A DNA stretch of 25,586 bases from JAICLV01 sp036380925 (GCA_036380925.1 DASVDW010000181.1:1-25586); one strand, 5' to 3'; counted from the first letter of the stretch, positions 13,454-21,502 are shown. Numbers and translations are program-made. Notes: generated by a model from the sequence alone, not told the origin.

Positions 13454-14601
13454 GAGGCGGCGACCTGCGGCGGTGACGGCATGCCCGCGATCTCGTCGCC
13501 GACGCGGCTGGCGCTGGCGCGGTAGCGCGCGTCGTCCAAGATTGCTCGGACGTCGCCTCGCACCCGCTCGGCGGTCACTTCCCCCGGCGGGACCAGCAAG
13601 CCCGCTCCCGCCGATTCGAGCAGCCGCGCGTTGACGAAGTTGTCGGCGCCTTGAGGGATGGCGAGCTGCGGCAACCGATGCGCGAGCGCGCCGAGCATGG
13701 TGCCGGAGCCGGCGTGGTGGACCACCGCCGAGCAATGCGGCAGCAACGTGGCTTGCGGCACGAACCGCTCCACCCGAGCGTTCGCCGGCACAGGGGACAG
13801 CGCCGCGGGATCGTTGTTCGATCCGACGGTGAGGACGACGTTGACCGGCTCGTCGGCCAGCCCGTCGAGAATCGCGCGGAAGACCGACATGTCGGTGTTC
13901 GACATGGTCCCGAGCGTGCCGTAGACGATCGGCCGCTCGGGCAGGCCGGCAAGCGACGGAGGCAGGGCGGCGTCGCGGAGTCGAATCGGCAGCGGAGTGG
14001 GACGCATCGGCCGCACGTCGGTCGCAATCGCCGGAAAGGCGAATCCCAACGACGGCGGGAAGACATCGACCGTGACGCCGGAGTAGATCCACGCGAAGGG
14101 CGGTACGTCACGACCCATTGACCGCCACAACGGCGACAACACGTCGGCGCAGGTCTCCAACGTCGCGACGTCGACCGGCGCGCCGATCGTGTGATGCGCC
14201 GATTGGACCCCGAGCAGCGCCGCGACCAGCGGCGCGGCGAAGGTGAAACCGTCGTGCACGATGATGTCGGGCTCGAATGCTTTGGCCAGCGCTAGCAAGT
14301 CGTCGACCATGTCGACCGTGCCCGCCTCGGCGAACAGCCGTGGCAGGAAGTAAGGGATCACCCGCTCGGGCGCGAGGCCGTCGCCGGGAACACCGCGGGT
14401 GCGAGCCGACAGCGCTTGCCACCACGCGTCGAATCCCTTGCCGACCGGGGTGACGCGCGCGCCACTTTCGGCTGCGAGTGGCATCGCGTCAGGGCCGGTC
14501 GCGAGCACGACGTCGTCGCCTTGCTCGACAAGCGCTCTCGTCAACGGCAGCAGCGGGTACACGTGACCCGCCTGCGGCACGACGGTGACGAGCACCTTCA
14601 T
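13441..14601 (-). CDS. GT1-family (MGT-like) glycosyltransferase
   Basis: A 386-residue GT-B glycosyltransferase. The N-terminal acceptor domain begins MKVLVTVVPQAGHVYPLLPLTRAL, the usual GxGHxxP-like opening. The C-terminal nucleotide-sugar domain holds RPIVYGTLGTMSN, then VERFVPQATLLPHCSAVVHH, then AGSGTMLGALAHRLPQLAIP and QGADNFVNA, the bacterial form of the UDP/TDP-sugar signature. Such enzymes glycosylate macrolides, lipids and other small molecules; neither donor nor acceptor can be read from the sequence. The start ATG 14601 overlaps the stop of the upstream methyltransferase gene (ATGA), so the two probably act on the same product. It converges on the STAS gene 24 bases away. Confidence 0.9.
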   Translation of the reverse strand: MKVLVTVVPQAGHVYPLLPLTRALVEQGDDVVLATGPDAMPLAAESGARVTPVGKGFDAWWQALSARTRGVPGDGLAPERVIPYFLPRLFAEAGTVDMVDDLLALAKAFEPDIIVHDGFTFAAPLVAALLGVQSAHHTIGAPVDVATLETCADVLSPLWRSMGRDVPPFAWIYSGVTVDVFPPSLGFAFPAIATDVRPMRPTPLPIRLRDAALPPSLAGLPERPIVYGTLGTMSNTDMSVFRAILDGLADEPVNVVLTVGSNNDPAALSPVPANARVERFVPQATLLPHCSAVVHHAGSGTMLGALAHRLPQLAIPQGADNFVNARLLESAGAGLLVPPGEVTAERVRGDVRAILDDARYRASASRVGDEIAGMPSPPQVAASLRR

Positions 14602-15500
14602 TCGGCGCTCCCTTCGGTCGCCCGCTGGATTGGTCGCGCGTCGACGAGTATCGCGGATCGCGCGCGCTGCGTCTCGACACGCATCGGACGACCAAACGCG
14701 GCGGCCGTCTCGGGAAGTGTCGACACCTTGGCCGTCCAGCCGAGGCTTTCCAGCCAGTCCGCCGCGTCAGCGTCGATCCCGGACGCCCAAACGCCCACTT
14801 CCGCCGCGCGCGTCGAACTCGTCGCGGTGACGCCGAGTCGGCTGCCGGGGGCGCTTGCCGCCGCGAGCTGGCGGAGCAGAGCGTCCCGCGCTTCAGGCTT
14901 GAGGTAGACCAGCAGGCCTTCGGCGATCCAGCAGGTCGGTTGGTCGCTCGTCCAACCCTGCGCGCGCAGGGCGTCAAGCCAGCCGGACGACGCGAGGTCG
15001 GCGACCACCACCCGCCGTTCGCATCTCGCGGTCAGCTTCGCCTGCTTGAGCAGCCGGGTTTTCAGCTCGTGCACCGAAGATCGGTCGATCTCGTAGCACG
15101 TGACGTCGTCCGGAACATCGAGGCGGATTGCCCGCGCGTCGAGGCCGGCGCCGAGCAGCACGACCTGGCGAACCTCGTCTTGGATCGCGCTGAGTACGAG
15201 CTCGTCGAGGAAGCGCGTTCGCACGCCGACCCAGAAAACCAAGCCGGGTCTGGGAATTGTCTCGCGTGCCGGCTCAGCGGTTTTGGCCACGTATTGGGCA
15301 AGCGGGTCGTTGAACCACGGTTGCTCGCGCTCGCGTTCGGCGGCCCGGCAAAGCGCGACCGTGACGGCGGTGGCGCCGATGGCGGCCAACCGCGCCTCGT
15401 CGTCGTCCGGGCCCGCGTCAGCGGAGGCGGGCTCGGGCGAGTTGGGGCGCAGCTCGCCCAGCGCCATACGGCGCAGCTCAGCCAGCGCTCGCCGGATCAC
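14598..15500 (-). CDS. Class I SAM-dependent methyltransferase, PPM/LCMT-like family
   Basis: A 300-residue methyltransferase of the leucine-carboxyl-methyltransferase-like family (TIGR00027 type) that is abundant in actinobacteria. The family opening IGATAVTVALCRAAERE is followed by WFNDPLAQYV, RTRFLDELVL, the SAM-binding motif I VVLLGAGLDARAIRL, YEIDRSSVHELK, and CWIAEGLLVYLKPEARDALL. Characterised relatives O-methylate polyketides or carboxylates. The start GTG 15500 is chosen because it overlaps the stop of a small upstream ORF (GTGA), the coupling pattern seen repeatedly in this window. ATG 15467 is an alternative. It is coupled downstream to a glycosyltransferase, which suggests a small tailoring operon for a metabolite. 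Confidence 0.85.
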   Translation of the reverse strand: MIRRALAELRRMALGELRPNSPEPASADAGPDDDEARLAAIGATAVTVALCRAAEREREQPWFNDPLAQYVAKTAEPARETIPRPGLVFWVGVRTRFLDELVLSAIQDEVRQVVLLGAGLDARAIRLDVPDDVTCYEIDRSSVHELKTRLLKQAKLTARCERRVVVADLASSGWLDALRAQGWTSDQPTCWIAEGLLVYLKPEARDALLRQLAAASAPGSRLGVTATSSTRAAEVGVWASGIDADAADWLESLGWTAKVSTLPETAAAFGRPMRVETQRARSAILVDARPIQRATEGSAE

Positions 15501-15586
15501 GCGGACCGCCCGCGCCGGTCGAACCAGCGTTCGTCGAGCGCCGCCGTGTCGCCGAGTCGCCACACCTGCCGCTCGAGTTCGAGCAC
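15497..15586 (-). CDS. Possible 29-residue small protein upstream of the methyltransferase
   Basis: A GTG at 15586 preceded by a strong GGGAGG (15596-15591 on the minus strand, 4-base spacer) opens a 29-codon frame. It begins MLELERQVWRLGDTAALDER and ends in TGA at 15499-15497, overlapping the methyltransferase GTG (GTGA). The Shine-Dalgarno sequence, the overlap and the charged amphipathic content support real translation. The peptide resembles the N-terminal helix of SnoaL-like proteins (LERRVxRLEDxxAL), so it may be the remnant of such a gene. It could also be a leader or coupling peptide. Confidence 0.4.
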   Translation of the reverse strand: MLELERQVWRLGDTAALDERWFDRRGRSA

Positions 15587-15721
15587 GCGTCCTCCCGTCG
15601 TGTTGTCGTGCCCCGGCGTCGGTCGATGCCACCGATGCGGCGCATTCGCAGCGCGCCCGAACGATGGTTGCCCGCGCAACCCCTGCCCGCCAACATGGAG
15701 CCAGGCGTCCGCGGAGGAAGC

Positions 15722-16162
15722 GTGTTCGAGTATGGCAAGGACGGCCCGCGGGTCGTCGTCGTCGGTGTCGACGGCTCTCCAACCTCGCTGCGCGCCGCTG
15801 CCTACGGCGTCGGGATGGCGCGGCGCCAGAACGCCAAGATCATCGCGGTCTATGTCACGCCGAGCGTGTCCGGGTTCGCCGGCATGTCCGCCGCCTCCAC
15901 CTTGGGCATCGAACAAGCCAACGATCAGGCCGAGTCGGAGATGCGCGCGCTGGCCGAGCAGCGCGCCGCCGACCTTGGCGTCGAATACGAGTTTTGGCGC
16001 CGTCGCGGCGACCCGTTCAAGGAAATCGTCGCCGTCGCGGACGAGGTGCACGCCGACGCGATCGTGGTCGGCGCGTCCACCGCTGTCGGGCATCGCTTCG
16101 TCGGCTCGCTCGCCGTGCACCTGGTGCGGGCCGGCCGCTGGCCGGTCACCGTAGTGCCCTAG
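15722..16162 (+). CDS. Universal stress protein (UspA family)
   Basis: A 146-residue single-domain Usp protein, the usual family length. It begins with VVVVGVDGSPTSLRAAAYGVGMARRQNAKI, the first strand and helix, and ends with ADAIVVGASTAVGHRFVGSLAVHLVRAGRWPVTVVP. The canonical ATP-binding pattern Gx2Gx9G(S/T) is not intact here, because the region between the first glycine and the final GS is shorter. Nucleotide binding is therefore uncertain. The start is GTG 15722, four bases after GGAGG (15713-15717). An ATG at 15695 is in frame but has no ribosome binding site. It is divergent from the methyltransferase set and converges on the ABC permease, whose stop is 11 bases away. Confidence 0.88.
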   Translation: MFEYGKDGPRVVVVGVDGSPTSLRAAAYGVGMARRQNAKIIAVYVTPSVSGFAGMSAASTLGIEQANDQAESEMRALAEQRAADLGVEYEFWRRRGDPFKEIVAVADEVHADAIVVGASTAVGHRFVGSLAVHLVRAGRWPVTVVP

Positions 16163-16173
16163 GCGCCGGGGTG

Positions 16174-16941
16174 TCAGGGGTCGGTGCGCGCCATTCGCCA
16201 CGCCGCGGCCACCAGCGTGAGGACGACGTATCCGCCAAGCACGGCAAGGCCGACCCATGGGGTGAACAAGTGCGGGTCGGCGTGCGCCGACATCGCGCCA
16301 CTGCCGATCTGCGACGGCAGCCACCGCTCAATGCGGTGCACCACGGTTGGGGGCAGGATCTGCACGATCACCGGCGCGACCACCAGCAGCGACGCCATCC
16401 AGGTGATCGCGGCGGCGGACGTGCGAAGCAGCCCGCCCAACGCGACTCCCCAGGCGCACAACAGCACCAGGTAGACGACGCCGCCTGACAACGCGCCGGG
16501 CAGTTGCGCCGACGACCAGCCGTTGCCCAGCCCCTCGGCGCCCAAGAGCGCCTGCCCCACGGCGAACGCGGCGAGGCAGGCGCCGACACCCGCGATCGCC
16601 GCGACGGTCGCGTGAGTGAGCAGCTTTGCTCCGAGCACGCGCAGTCGACGCGGCTGGGCCAGGAAGGTCATCGCGATCATGCCGGTCGAGTACTCGCGAG
16701 TCATGCACAGCACGCCGAACGCGGTGATCGCCAGCACGGCGGCGTTCACGCCCTGCAACGAGATCCCGATTGAGTCGAAGGACGCGCGCTCCGCGAGCGT
16801 CATTCGGCTGGCGCTCGACGCCATCGCGGCCGCGACGATCGCGCTCACCGACACCGCGAGGCCGATGGTGAGCGCGACGGTGCGAGACGTCTTGCCGAAA
16901 GGCCGCAGCTTTTGCCATTCCATCGCGAGCGTTTGGCTCAT
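16174..16941 (-). CDS. ABC-2 type transporter permease
   Basis: A 255-residue membrane protein with about six hydrophobic segments. A short cytoplasmic start (MSQTLAMEWQKLRPF) precedes TM1 (VALTIGLAVSVSAIVAAAMA), and the last segment is VGLAVLGGYVVLTLVAAAW near the C-terminus. The block TREYSTGMIAMTFLAQPRRL after TM2 is typical of ABC-2 permeases of the BcrB/NatB kind ('EY..GT...L..P.R'). It pairs with the ATPase encoded immediately upstream, whose stop overlaps this ATG (ATGA), to form a small exporter in the cytoplasmic membrane. The substrate is unknown; bacteriocin, antibiotic or lipid export are options in the family. Confidence 0.85.
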   Translation of the reverse strand: MSQTLAMEWQKLRPFGKTSRTVALTIGLAVSVSAIVAAAMASSASRMTLAERASFDSIGISLQGVNAAVLAITAFGVLCMTREYSTGMIAMTFLAQPRRLRVLGAKLLTHATVAAIAGVGACLAAFAVGQALLGAEGLGNGWSSAQLPGALSGGVVYLVLLCAWGVALGGLLRTSAAAITWMASLLVVAPVIVQILPPTVVHRIERWLPSQIGSGAMSAHADPHLFTPWVGLAVLGGYVVLTLVAAAWRMARTDP

Positions 16942-17876
16942 GCTGCCGCCTCGCGCTGGGTTGGAAGTCGGGAGTTTGGTTGGGTCGGCACGTACTCGCA
17001 GACCTTCGCCGTCAGTTGCATGAATGCCTCCTCCAGCGACGCGCGCTGCGGCGACAGCTCGTAGACGATCGCGTTGACCCGAGCGCACAGCGCGCCGATC
17101 TGCTCGATGCTGAAGCCGACGATCTCGAGAGCGTCGCCGTTGCGCCAAAGCGACGCGCCCTCGACCGCCAAGGCGACGGCGATCTCCTCGAGCTGCGGGC
17201 TGCGCAGCCGCACCGAGCTGTCGGCGCGCGCGGTGAAGGCCTCGACGCTCTCCGCCGCGATGAGCCGGCCTTGGCCGATGACCACGAGGTCGGCGGCGGT
17301 GAGCGCCATCTCGCTCATCAAGTGGCTGGAGACCAAGACCGTGCGGCCCTGCGCGGCCAGGTCTTGCATGAACGTGCGGATCCAGCGGATGCCCTCCGGA
17401 TCCAGGCCGTTGATCGGCTCGTCGAAGATGAGCGCGGGCGGGTCGCCGATGAGTGCGGCCGCGATTCCGAGCCGCTGCTTCATGCCGAGGGAGAACCCGC
17501 CGATCTTGCGCCCTGCCGCGGCCTCGAGGCCCACCATGCCGAGCACCTCGTCGGCGCGCTGCCGCTTGATGCCGTTCGCGGCGGCCAACCACCGGAGGTG
17601 GTCGATGGCGGTCTTGCCGGGAATCACCGCGCCCGCGTTGATCAGCGCGCCGATCTCGCACAGCGGGCGTCGCAGCTGCCGATAGGTGCGCCCGTTGATC
17701 GTCGCGATGCCGGCGTCGGGCTCGGTCAGGCCGAGAATCATCCGGGCTGTCGTGGTCTTGCCACTGCCGTTTGGTCCGAGAAAGCCGGTCACGCGGCCCG
17801 GCTTAACGCAAAACGAGAGATCATTGACAACTGTGTGTGGTCCGTAGCGCTTCGTCAGCTGGCGGACTTCGATCAT
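16938..17876 (-). CDS. ABC transporter ATP-binding protein (BcrA/CcmA type)
   Basis: A 312-residue ATPase. Walker A is GPNGSGKT (34-41), the signature motif reads FSLGMKQRL, Walker B with the catalytic glutamate is ALIFDEPINGLDP, and the H-loop is SSHLMSEM. The SLGMKQR signature and the roughly 90-residue C-terminal extension (ending near LEEAFMQLTA) are typical of ATPases that drive BcrAB-like exporters. The start is ATG 17876 (MIEVRQLTKRYG), where homology begins. A longer in-frame N-terminus, up to 17972, looks non-coding. The stop overlaps the permease start. The closest upstream gene on this strand, hpnR-like, is 102 bases away with a hairpin between, so the ABC pair is probably its own unit. 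Confidence 0.92.
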   Translation of the reverse strand: MIEVRQLTKRYGPHTVVNDLSFCVKPGRVTGFLGPNGSGKTTTARMILGLTEPDAGIATINGRTYRQLRRPLCEIGALINAGAVIPGKTAIDHLRWLAAANGIKRQRADEVLGMVGLEAAAGRKIGGFSLGMKQRLGIAAALIGDPPALIFDEPINGLDPEGIRWIRTFMQDLAAQGRTVLVSSHLMSEMALTAADLVVIGQGRLIAAESVEAFTARADSSVRLRSPQLEEIAVALAVEGASLWRNGDALEIVGFSIEQIGALCARVNAIVYELSPQRASLEEAFMQLTAKVCEYVPTQPNSRLPTQREAAA

Positions 17877-17936
17877 CAAGCAGGCCTTTGCGGGTCGGTC
17901 AGAACGAGTGGGAACCAGGACGGCGAACCAGAGTCC

Positions 17937-17952
17937 TGCTCCGCTAGGAGCA
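17937..17952. terminator. Hairpin between hpnR-like gene and ABC genes
   Basis: TGCTCC-GCTA-GGAGCA forms a perfect 6-base-pair stem with a 4-base loop, in the 102-base gap downstream of the minus-strand radical SAM gene. It lacks a clear T-tract. It may end the upstream transcript or serve as an operator for the ABC genes. Confidence 0.35.
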
Positions 17953-17978
17953 TCGGCGCCAACATCGCTCAACCTGAA

Positions 17979-19448
17979 CTAACGGCTTGACGCTCGATGA
18001 TGGATGAATAGTTCCTTGCGCGCGACCTGGTGATGGTCTGGGAGCGGCAGAGTGTAACGAATCTCACGGGCGTGATCGGCGTGCTGCCGCTTCGCGTTGT
18101 AGACCTTGTTGAACCGCCAGAGCATTCGCGTGAAGTTCGTCTGGCCGTGCATGAGCTGCCGCGCCATGATCCCGACTGTTTCGCGCGCCGCCGCAAAGCT
18201 CAGATGCTTGCGATTGATCACCGACTGGGTGCGCACCAGTTCCTCGTAAAACACCGGCAGCGGCAGCCTGGTCGGCAGGACCGCGTGCTGGATGTCGAAC
18301 AGCCGGTAGTCGAGCGTGGTCAACTCGCGAGCCTCCGTGTGCCAAATCTCTGTGCCTGGATACGGGGTTTTCACCGTGAGGTGCACGATCTCCGGCACCT
18401 CGAGCGCGAACTTGCGGACGCTGTCGAATTGCTTGGTGTCCCAGTCCGGATCGACGATGAGATTGATGGCGACGGTGATCCCCAGTTTGCGGGCGCGCTC
18501 AAGCGCGAGCATGTTGTCGTCTCGGCTGACCCGCTTGCGGAACAGGTCGAGGCCCTCCTCGTCGAGCGCCTCCATGCCAAGGAACATGTAGTTGAGGCCC
18601 AGCCGCACCCACCGCTCGAAGACCTCGGTGTTGCGCAGCAGCACGTCGCTGCGCGTCTCGAGGTAGTACTGCTTGCGGATGTTCCGCTTCTCCAGTTCGG
18701 CGGCGATCGCGTTCCCGTGCTCCGGCTTGATGAACGCCACGTCGTCCACCACGAACACGTTCGGCTCGCGGACGGACGCGAGCTCGGCGGCCGCGACGTC
18801 CGGTGAGACTTTGCGGTACGAGCGCCCGTAGAACGTCCAGGCGGAGCAGAACGAGCAGTCCCAAGGACAACCGCGGGTGAACTCGATCGACGCGCACGGG
18901 TCGAGCACGCCGATGAAGTATTTGTTGCGCCGCCGCGTCAAGTCGCGGGCCGGCCGGTGTCGGTCGAGTGAGTCGACCATCGCCGGCGCGGCGCCGACGC
19001 CGTCGGTCGTCACGACGCCGGGTGCCTGCAGCAGGCCGCCGTCGCGGATCGCGTCGAGCAGGGCGACGATCGCTGCCTCGCCTTCGCCGCGCACGACCGC
19101 GTCCAGGCCGCCGCGCGCCTGCTCGATCACGTGCTCGGCGATGAACGACACCGAGTGCCCGCCGGCGAACACGAAGCGCCTCGGGTTCGCCGTCTTGATC
19201 TCACGGGCCAAGTCGATGACCTCCGGCACATTCGCCAGGTAGTTGAGGCCGAACCCGACGGCGTCCGGGTCGAAATCGGCGATCTCGGCGCGCAGGTCGG
19301 CGTGGCTGAGCACCTGAAGGTCGATGATCCGGACGTCGTGGCCCGCGCCGCGAGCCGCCGCGGCGACGCTTTCGACACCGAGTGGCTCCAGGCGAAGGAA
19401 GATCTCCGAGTACAGCAGGCAGCTGGGGTGGACAAGCAACAGCTTCAT
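17979..19448 (-). CDS. hpnR: B12-binding radical SAM protein, probable hopanoid C-3 methylase
   Basis: A 489-residue class B radical SAM enzyme. Residues about 1-140 form a cobalamin-binding Rossmann domain (LLLVHPSCLL, DVRIIDLQ, FVFAGGHSVSFIAE). The radical SAM core follows, with the cluster motif CPWDCSFC (C194, C198, C201) in RGCPWDCSFCSAWTFYGRSY. That extended motif and the flanking KYFIGVLDPCASIEFTRG and VVDDVAFI blocks match my recollection of HpnR, which methylates hopanoids at C-3 using methylcobalamin. The C-terminal helical part (TNFTRMLWRFNKVYNAKRQ) is also as in that group. No squalene-hopene cyclase or other hpn gene is in the window, so the call rests on sequence alone. The start is ATG 19448, with GGAGG 8 bases upstream. 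It is likely associated with the membrane. Confidence 0.78.
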   Translation of the reverse strand: MKLLLVHPSCLLYSEIFLRLEPLGVESVAAAARGAGHDVRIIDLQVLSHADLRAEIADFDPDAVGFGLNYLANVPEVIDLAREIKTANPRRFVFAGGHSVSFIAEHVIEQARGGLDAVVRGEGEAAIVALLDAIRDGGLLQAPGVVTTDGVGAAPAMVDSLDRHRPARDLTRRRNKYFIGVLDPCASIEFTRGCPWDCSFCSAWTFYGRSYRKVSPDVAAAELASVREPNVFVVDDVAFIKPEHGNAIAAELEKRNIRKQYYLETRSDVLLRNTEVFERWVRLGLNYMFLGMEALDEEGLDLFRKRVSRDDNMLALERARKLGITVAINLIVDPDWDTKQFDSVRKFALEVPEIVHLTVKTPYPGTEIWHTEARELTTLDYRLFDIQHAVLPTRLPLPVFYEELVRTQSVINRKHLSFAAARETVGIMARQLMHGQTNFTRMLWRFNKVYNAKRQHADHAREIRYTLPLPDHHQVARKELFIHHRASSR

Positions 19449-19591
19449 GGCGAACGCCTCCGTTTCCCTCGCGCGTCGATCAGCCGCTTCCCACGGGCAC
19501 CGCAGGTATGTCTGACCGCAGCGGTGCGCTTGGGGGACGTCGTCCGAAAGGGCGGGACCGGCGGGAAGGGTTCGCGATCTTTGGGCGTTGG

Positions 19592-19607
19592 GGCCATCCG
19601 GATGGCC
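19592..19607. promoter_or_regulatory. Perfect 16-base palindrome between hpnR-like and aldo/keto reductase genes
   Basis: GGCCATCCGGATGGCC is perfectly self-complementary and lies in the 229-base divergent region between the hpnR-like gene and the aldo/keto reductase gene, 86 bases before the latter. It is a candidate regulator site. High GC makes such palindromes less surprising, so confidence is modest. Confidence 0.35.
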
Positions 19608-19677
19608 GCGGCGTCAGGTTTGCCGCGGCGGCGTGCGAGCAGACGATAACCAGGTCCAAGGCGACGGGAGAGTGAGC

Positions 19678-20550
19678 ATGCGGTATCGGCGGATTGGGCG
19701 GGGCGCAAGTGCGGTGCGGGTGAGCGCAATCGGGCTTGGCGAAATGCCGCTGTCGCTACGGGGGCGCCCCGACGAGGAGCAGGCGGTGCGCACGATTCAC
19801 GCGTCGCTCGACGCCGGCGTCACGTTGATCGACACGGCAGACGCGTACTGCGAGGGATCGCACGACGTCGGGCACGGCGAGCGTCTCGTGGCCAAGGCGC
19901 TGTCGACCTACGGCGGCGACACGTCCGACGTGCTGGTCGCCACCAAGGGCGGTCACCTCCGGTACGAGGACGGCGGCTGGTACGTCGACGGTCGTCCCGA
20001 CTACATCAAGCGGGCCTGCGACGCGTCGCTGAAGGCGCTGGGTGTCGACGCGATCGGCTTGTATCAGCACCACCGCCCCGATCCGAAGGTGCCGTATGCC
20101 GACACGATCGGCGCGCTGAGGGACTTGCTCGACGCCGGCAAGATCCGGCTGGCCGGCATCTCGAACGCGAACGTCGAGCAGATCGAGCAGGCCGACGAGA
20201 TCCTCGGCGGCCGGCTGGCCAGCGTGCAAAACCAGTTCGCGCCGAACTTCCGCAGCTCCGAGGGCGAACTGCGACACACCCGTGAGCGCGGAATCGCCTT
20301 CTTGCCGTGGAGCCCGCTCGGCGGCATCGGCAACGCCGACGAGATCGAGCGCAAGTTCCCCGCCTTCGCGCAGGTGGCGCGCGAGCGCGGCGTCTCGCCG
20401 CAGCAGGTGACGCTGGCCTGGATGCTCGCCAAGGGTGACAACGTCATCCCGATTCCGGGGTCGAGCCGGCCGGAGACGGCCGTGGCGTCGGCGGCGGCGG
20501 CGGACATCGAGTTGACGGCTGATGAGGTGACCAGGCTGGACACCGCATGA
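19678..20550 (+). CDS. Aldo/keto reductase
   Basis: A 290-residue NAD(P)H-dependent oxidoreductase with the (beta/alpha)8 fold. The catalytic tetrad is visible: Asp and Tyr in IDTADAYCEG, Lys in VATKGGH and His in YQHHRPD. The cofactor region IPIPGSSRPE near the C-terminus binds NADPH. It is closest in layout to the YajO/Tas-like AKR group, which reduces diverse aldehydes and ketones. The start is ATG 19678, preceded by GGGAGA at a good distance. An upstream in-frame extension is not coding-like. Its stop overlaps the start of an MDR oxidoreductase (ATGA), so the two reductases are made together. Their common substrate is unknown. Confidence 0.92.
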   Translation: MRYRRIGRGASAVRVSAIGLGEMPLSLRGRPDEEQAVRTIHASLDAGVTLIDTADAYCEGSHDVGHGERLVAKALSTYGGDTSDVLVATKGGHLRYEDGGWYVDGRPDYIKRACDASLKALGVDAIGLYQHHRPDPKVPYADTIGALRDLLDAGKIRLAGISNANVEQIEQADEILGGRLASVQNQFAPNFRSSEGELRHTRERGIAFLPWSPLGGIGNADEIERKFPAFAQVARERGVSPQQVTLAWMLAKGDNVIPIPGSSRPETAVASAAAADIELTADEVTRLDTA

Positions 20551-21488
20551 CCTCGGCGCTGGCCGCCCGGCTGGTCGAGCACGGCAAGCCGCTGTCCGTC
20601 GAGCAGGTCGAGCTTGCGGCGCCGCGCGACGACGAGGTGCTCGTCGAGTTGCGATTCGCGGGTGTCAACCCGGTCGACCGCTACACCGCCGAGGGCAGGG
20701 TCGCGCCCGACGGCCCCCTGCCTCGGACGCTCGGCCAAGAGGCCACCGGATTTCTCGACGGCGCACCGGTTCTGGTCACCGGCGAGGGTCTTGGGTCAAC
20801 CCGTGACGGCGTGTTCGCGACCGCGGCGGTGGCGCCCCGCGCGGCGGTCTATCCGTTGCCCGACGGGGTGCCGCTCGACGCGGCGGCCGCGCTCGGTGTC
20901 GTCGGGCTGACGACCTGGCGGCTCGTGGAGCTTGCCGAGGTGCGAGAAGGCGACCGGGTGCTGGTGCTGGGCGCGAGCGGCGGTGTCGGTCAGTCGGTCG
21001 TCTCGTACGCGGCGGCGAAGGGCGCCGAGGTCTGGGGGCAGACCGGCAACCGGCACAAGGCCGACAGCATCACGCAGGCGGGCGCCAAGCAGGCGGTCGT
21101 CACGGACGCGGCGGGCCTCCTCGACGCCGTCCGCGACTTTGCCCCGACCGTGGTCATCGACCCGCTGGGCGGCGACTTCACGTCGTCCGGGCTGTTGGCG
21201 TTGCAGCCGCGCGGCCGACATGTGCTGTTCGGCACAAGCGCGGGCGCGCAGGCCGCGATTCAGCTTCAACAGCTGTACCGCAGGCAGATTCAGCTGCGCA
21301 CCTACGCGGGGCTGATCGCCACCCGGGCCGAGCGGCGTGAGGGCCTCGCGCGGGCGATCGAGGAGTTTGCCGCGGGACGCCTGCGCGTCACGGTCGGACG
21401 ACGGGTGCCGCTGACGTCGATTGACGACGCATTTGCGGCGCTTGACGATCGGGCGGTGATCGGCAAAGTCATCGTCGAGGTGGGGTGA
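20547..21488 (+). CDS. Quinone-oxidoreductase-type MDR alcohol dehydrogenase
   Basis: A 313-residue member of the medium-chain dehydrogenase/reductase family. The N-terminal GroES-like domain has ELRFAGVNPVDRYTAEG and the typical LGQEATGFLDG. The Rossmann domain carries VLVLGASGGVGQSVVSYAAAKGA for NADPH binding. Structural and catalytic zinc ligands of alcohol dehydrogenases are absent, which places it with the zinc-free quinone oxidoreductases and enoyl reductases. The start ATG 20547 overlaps the aldo/keto reductase stop (ATGA). The C-terminal VPLTSIDDAFAALDDRAVIGKVIVEV is canonical. It is cytoplasmic with unknown substrate; paired with an AKR it may act on reactive carbonyl compounds. Confidence 0.9.
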   Translation: MTSALAARLVEHGKPLSVEQVELAAPRDDEVLVELRFAGVNPVDRYTAEGRVAPDGPLPRTLGQEATGFLDGAPVLVTGEGLGSTRDGVFATAAVAPRAAVYPLPDGVPLDAAAALGVVGLTTWRLVELAEVREGDRVLVLGASGGVGQSVVSYAAAKGAEVWGQTGNRHKADSITQAGAKQAVVTDAAGLLDAVRDFAPTVVIDPLGGDFTSSGLLALQPRGRHVLFGTSAGAQAAIQLQQLYRRQIQLRTYAGLIATRAERREGLARAIEEFAAGRLRVTVGRRVPLTSIDDAFAALDDRAVIGKVIVEVG

Positions 21489-21502
21489 GGCCGTGAATTG
21501 GC

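Noticed and set aside
14940..16154. 404-residue plus-strand frame over the methyltransferase and stress-protein genes
   Set aside because: It is antisense to the recognisable methyltransferase and out of frame with the stress protein, with shadow-like composition.
17877..17972. Longer N-terminus for the ABC ATPase
   Set aside because: Family homology begins at ATG 17876, and the extra residues are not conserved in type.
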